From assembly GCA_020025655.1 (NCBI GenBank), contig JAHHRR010000063.1, positions 1-8,079 on the forward strand: 8,079 bases of DNA, in the 5' to 3' direction. Below are positions 5,082 through 8,079 of this stretch, piece by piece. Origin of the DNA: Oscillospiraceae bacterium. GTDB taxonomy: Bacteria; Bacillota; Clostridia; Oscillospirales; Oscillospiraceae. The translations under genes and the position numbers were made by a program. Below the pieces are notes generated by a model. That model was not told the origin of the DNA, did not search any database, and was given only the letters and a program-made list of their open reading frames with translations. Each line of letters starts with the position of its first letter. Positions within the stretch are counted from its first letter, which is position 1.

Positions 5082-5726
5082 TTACTCAAGTATTTCCTTG
5101 ATTTTTGCTGCAATTGCTATACCCAGACGTTTGTGGTCTTCAGGGCTATAGTGAATGCAGTCTTCCAACGACGGTTTTGCGTATTCTTCAGCATTTAAAA
5201 GATATACATTCTTTTCGCTTGCCATTCTCTCATATTTTTCAAACAGAAGTTTTGATTCCTCGGAGGCATACTGTAAAGAATGACCAGGTCTAAGATATTT
5301 TATCTCATCGGCAATATGAGAGGGGGATATTACAAGTATTTCAGGATTACCTCTGAATATAGGAGAAAAACTATTAAATAATATATCAGCTCCCCTAACC
5401 ATATCTATAATTCTCGATACACCTCTTACAACGCCGTCTGCATCTGTAAATTTCAGATCATTTGCTCCCAACGCAAGTACGAAAAGGTCAATCGGTGCGT
5501 GTGCCAGCATGGAATAGCCAAGATTTTTACTACCGCAGCGCATAGGACAAGTGGGATCCTCCCAGATTGTTGTCCTGCCGCTGATGCTGTCTTCTATAAG
5601 CCTGTATTCACTGCCTAAAAGTTCGGCAGCTACACCAGGCCATCTGATTTCGTCTGAATATCTGGTTCCTTTTGCAGGAATATGTCCCCAGGTATTGGAG
5701 TCACCATATATCAGTACTCTTTTCAA
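5082..5726 (-). CDS. SGNH/GDSL hydrolase, arylesterase/acyltransferase-like
   Basis: The product is a 214-residue cytoplasmic esterase of the SGNH family with no signal peptide. The start is a TTG at 5726, with AAGGAGG (5741-5735) eight bases upstream and no nearby ATG. Block I is YGDSNTWG with nucleophile Ser10. Block II is DSISGRTT, supplying the oxyanion Gly. Block III is ALGAND with Asn89. Block V is DCIHYS with Asp189 and His192, completing the triad. The N-terminal layout (RVLIYGDSNTWG, then RWPGVAAELLG, IEDSISGRTT, and a DPTCPMR-like loop) closely recalls the Mycobacterium smegmatis arylesterase/acyltransferase MsAcT and its relatives, also about 215 residues. This family hydrolyses small esters and can transfer acyl groups or form peracids. 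It is the last gene of the TRAP operon, three bases after the patatin stop. The natural substrate is unknown. Confidence 0.92.
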   Translation of the reverse strand: MKRVLIYGDSNTWGHIPAKGTRYSDEIRWPGVAAELLGSEYRLIEDSISGRTTIWEDPTCPMRCGSKNLGYSMLAHAPIDLFVLALGANDLKFTDADGVVRGVSRIIDMVRGADILFNSFSPIFRGNPEILVISPSHIADEIKYLRPGHSLQYASEESKLLFEKYERMASEKNVYLLNAEEYAKPSLEDCIHYSPEDHKRLGIAIAAKIKEILE

Positions 5727-5729
5727 TTC

Positions 5730-6560
5730 TTATTCCTCCTTGAACAGGGATAAAGTGTCTATGTAACCAAGTTCCTCGTGGCTTCTGAGCTTTTCAGGTG
5801 AAAAATCCAGAGTACCGGCTCCGGGATATTCTTCAAGAGGTTTGCTTGGCCTGAGTTCAAGGTACTCTATTCCATCTTTTACCCCACTTCTATCAACTTT
5901 ATCTGATGCTATAAGAAAATTCACTAAAATTGCGTCTACATCTTCATTGAGGAGCGGCTTTAAAGGAATTTTGTCAGGGGGTGCTCCATTTTTACAAATA
6001 TCAGGTTTTAGACCACCATCCAGATAATGCTCGCCTTTATAATAAACAGAAGGGAAAACATGAGGAATACTTCCGCTTGCCAAAATAAGCTTTCTTTGTA
6101 TATCAGGTTCCAAATTGTTGAGATAAAAATATTTGGGCCTTTCCTCTTCTATGCTGTAACAGCAAACATAAACCGTTCTATCCATTTTCCTGAGCTTTTC
6201 ATCTGTAAGAGTTCTTTTTAATCTTTCTTCAAATCTTCCGGTCTCGCATTTGTCAAACTCTTTGAGCTCGGCATTCTCATCTTCACCCTCACTACGGCAA
6301 AGATCTGTTCGTTTGGCAGCAATGCTTTTTGAGCTATTATATATTTTCCCGAAATCTTCTATGAAAGAGAATACTTCTAAAGGATTCTCTGCACAGTATA
6401 TTGCACCATTAAATGCTCCTATGGAGCAGCCTGATATTACCTTAATGTTTTTTGCAAGACCTAATTGCTCAAGAGCCCTGAACATTCCTGCCTGATATGC
6501 GCCTTTAGCTCCACCACCAGAGAGAACAAGACCTATACGTTTATTTTTCCAGTCTACCAT
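5730..6560 (-). CDS. Patatin-like phospholipase / acyl hydrolase
   Basis: The product is a 276-residue serine acyl hydrolase of the bacterial patatin family (RssA-like size), with a Ser-Asp dyad and no signal peptide or membrane helix. The ATG at 6560 has AGAGG seven bases upstream. The glycine-rich oxyanion motif SGGGAKGAYQAG is at residues 14-25. The nucleophile elbow GCSIG has Ser46, and the catalytic Asp is Asp181 in YLDGGLKPD. All catalytic elements are intact. The family cleaves fatty-acyl esters from lipids or small esters; the substrate here is unknown. The gene starts 42 nt after the TRAP large permease and runs into the SGNH gene, so the two hydrolases are very likely co-expressed with the transporter. 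A role in lipid turnover unrelated to transport is the alternative. Confidence 0.93.
   Translation of the reverse strand: MVDWKNKRIGLVLSGGGAKGAYQAGMFRALEQLGLAKNIKVISGCSIGAFNGAIYCAENPLEVFSFIEDFGKIYNSSKSIAAKRTDLCRSEGEDENAELKEFDKCETGRFEERLKRTLTDEKLRKMDRTVYVCCYSIEEERPKYFYLNNLEPDIQRKLILASGSIPHVFPSVYYKGEHYLDGGLKPDICKNGAPPDKIPLKPLLNEDVDAILVNFLIASDKVDRSGVKDGIEYLELRPSKPLEEYPGAGTLDFSPEKLRSHEELGYIDTLSLFKEE
5735..5741 (-). promoter_or_regulatory. Ribosome binding site for the TTG-started SGNH gene, inside the patatin 3' end
   Basis: AAGGAGG is formed by the last sense codons of the patatin gene (Phe-Lys-Glu-Glu, then TAA at 5732-5730). It is eight bases before the TTG at 5726. It decides the TTG start and ties translation of the two hydrolases together. 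Confidence 0.8.
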
Positions 6561-6602
6561 TACGTAACCTCTGTGAATTCATATTTCGCTAAAAGTTCCA
6601 TT

Positions 6603-7901
6603 TTATCCGTAAATAAGATTGGGAAGGAATGTTATAATGCCCGGGAAGCACGCAATTATAAGTATTACTGATAGCATGGCCAGTATAAATCCCCAAGCAT
6701 ATTTGCAAAACTCTACAATACTTACATCTGTTATGTTACACGTAATATACATGATTGTACCAAAAGGCGGTGTGAGACAGCCACAGTACAAGTTAATCAG
6801 CATTATCATACCGAAAACTATAAGGTCTATTCCATATGACTGAGCTACCGGATACAGCAGAGGTGTAAGTATCATCAGAAGCGCAGAGCCATCGAGGAAC
6901 ATTCCCATAATGAAGATAAATGCATTTGCCAAAATGAGAAATACATATTTGTTTGAGGACAGCGACATAAGCCACTGGGTAAGATCTTGCGGTATGCGTT
7001 CCCATGACAGATACATACTGAAAGTCATTGCGGAAACTACAATTAGCATAATATTTGCAGTTGATTTGAAAGCGTCTTTTAAAATAGGTTTGATATGCTC
7101 AAATTTTAGATTCTTGTAGATAAATCCACCTATAATAATAGAAAGGATAATGATAACAGTTCCGCCTTCTGTTGCGGTGAAAAGACCGCTTCTAAGACCT
7201 ACGATTATAAATATGGGTATAAGCAGTGCCCAAATGCTTTGAATAAAAGAAAGTCCTATTTCTTTCAGACTTGCAGCCTTATCACGATTACCTTTCCAAT
7301 GATATTTGTGAGAATATAAGTATACAACCAGCATCATGGCTATACACAGCATAATTCCCGGTATATATCCAGCTGCCCACATCTTACCTACAGAAACTCC
7401 AGTCATGATTCCGTAGAGTATCAGGGGAACACCGGGAGGTATTATAGGTGTTATAAGGCTGGATGCGGCGGTTACAGCGGTTGCAAAAGCTCTGGGATAT
7501 CCGAGACGTTCCATTTCAGGAACAATTATTTTGCACTGCAATGCAGCATCAGCTGTGGATGAACCACACATACCGCCGTTTAAGGTGCTGAGAAGTACAT
7601 TTACATAGCCAAGGCCGCCCTCTTTATGCCCCAATAGCTTGTTGCAGAAATCCAACAATACTGTCGTTATTCCGGAATAATTCATTATACAGCCGGCAAG
7701 TATGAAGAAAGGGCAAGCCAGCATATTTGTGGACAGGCTCTGCGAAACGAGAGACTGAATAACGCTTGTCATGGGCAGTGTAGTATTTATAAATCCAAAA
7801 TAAACAAGCGAGCCTGAAAGAAGTGCTATAGGTACTGGAATACCAAAGAATAGCATTAAAAATGAGATAATTACAGGCAAAAATCTAATTAGTTCTTCCA
7901 T
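6603..7901 (-). CDS. TRAP transporter large permease (DctM type)
   Basis: The product is a 432-residue integral membrane protein forming the large, transporting subunit of a tripartite ATP-independent periplasmic-type (TRAP) system. Such systems use a sodium gradient and an external binding protein to import carboxylates and similar organic acids. About a dozen hydrophobic helices are visible. Family signatures include PFFILAGCIMNYSGI, the LNGGMCGSSTADAA segment, the ITPIIPPGVPLILYG motif in the first half and GMFLDGSALLMILTPLLYP in the second. Length is normal for DctM (about 425-440). The ATG at 7901 overlaps the end of the small permease gene by 13 bases. The clear AGGAGG (7920-7915) is 13 bases upstream, longer than usual, so translational coupling is likely. 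No substrate-binding (DctP) gene is visible; it may lie beyond the right edge. The substrate cannot be inferred from this subunit. Confidence 0.95.
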   Translation of the reverse strand: MEELIRFLPVIISFLMLFFGIPVPIALLSGSLVYFGFINTTLPMTSVIQSLVSQSLSTNMLACPFFILAGCIMNYSGITTVLLDFCNKLLGHKEGGLGYVNVLLSTLNGGMCGSSTADAALQCKIIVPEMERLGYPRAFATAVTAASSLITPIIPPGVPLILYGIMTGVSVGKMWAAGYIPGIMLCIAMMLVVYLYSHKYHWKGNRDKAASLKEIGLSFIQSIWALLIPIFIIVGLRSGLFTATEGGTVIIILSIIIGGFIYKNLKFEHIKPILKDAFKSTANIMLIVVSAMTFSMYLSWERIPQDLTQWLMSLSSNKYVFLILANAFIFIMGMFLDGSALLMILTPLLYPVAQSYGIDLIVFGMIMLINLYCGCLTPPFGTIMYITCNITDVSIVEFCKYAWGFILAMLSVILIIACFPGIITFLPNLIYG

Positions 7902-8079
7902 ATGTTTGCCGGTACCTCCTTTTTATGAATCAATGCTGAGATATTTACAAAAATATCAACTAAAGACAATATTGCAAGATGTGCAAATCCGATCACAACT
8001 GCTATATCACAGAAAAAGTACGGAATTTTGGTAATCATCATTAGTTTATCAAATGATTTAATAGATAAATGCCATGCGT
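7889..8079 (-). CDS. TRAP transporter small permease (DctQ type), C-terminal part only
   Basis: The last 62 codons of a gene enter from the right edge and end at TAA (7891-7889). The translated end shows a helix-break motif KIPYFFCDIAVVIGFAHLAI, then a second hydrophobic stretch LSLVDIFVNISALI and a charged tail HKKEVPANIWKN. A 'P-x-x-x-x-x-D/x-G' loop followed by a final transmembrane helix is the usual end of DctQ subunits. The position directly before, and overlapping, a DctM gene makes the assignment strong. The small permease pairs with the large one in the membrane. The start and the first two to three helices lie outside the window. Confidence 0.85.
   Translation of the reverse strand, partial: AWHLSIKSFDKLMMITKIPYFFCDIAVVIGFAHLAILSLVDIFVNISALIHKKEVPANIWKN

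Overview
The window looks like chromosomal DNA of a low-to-mid GC Gram-positive anaerobe of the Clostridia. The signs are strong AGGAGG-type ribosome binding sites, extended -10 promoters, a YhaM-type exoribonuclease, a DUF6199-like small membrane protein and a TRAP transporter. I cannot name a genus. No rRNA, tRNA, CRISPR array or insertion sequence was seen.

Left part (1-1600, minus strand): the first 432 codons of a multidrug-type ABC exporter, with membrane domain, Walker A and Q-loop. The left edge cuts it off. It is preceded by a leader of about 270 nt that has its own promoter, an 8-codon ORF with a well-placed ribosome binding site, a second short ORF, and an intrinsic terminator 48 nt before the ABC start codon. 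This is the architecture of ribosome-mediated transcription attenuation, and it is the most interesting item here.

Middle (1737-4905): divergent from the ABC gene, a plus-strand promoter drives a two-gene unit for a small two-helix membrane protein and a membrane-anchored bacterial Ig-like protein. Convergent to it is a minus-strand lipoprotein of the GH114 / endo-alpha-1,4-polygalactosaminidase-like family, with its own promoter and a 14-bp perfect palindrome just inside the transcript. A strong hairpin terminator with no obvious upstream gene follows. Next comes plus-strand yhaM, whose start I place 73 codons inside the longest open frame, then a short possible gene remnant and a bidirectional terminator.

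Right part (5082-8079, minus strand): a compact operon read from right to left. It encodes the TRAP small permease (DctQ-type, partial), the TRAP large permease (DctM-type), a patatin-like acyl hydrolase and an SGNH arylesterase/acyltransferase-like enzyme. Gene spacings are -13, 42 and 3 nt, and the operon ends toward the bidirectional terminator at 4868-4906. The pairing suggests, as inference only, that the two ester hydrolases release or process an organic acid that the TRAP system imports.
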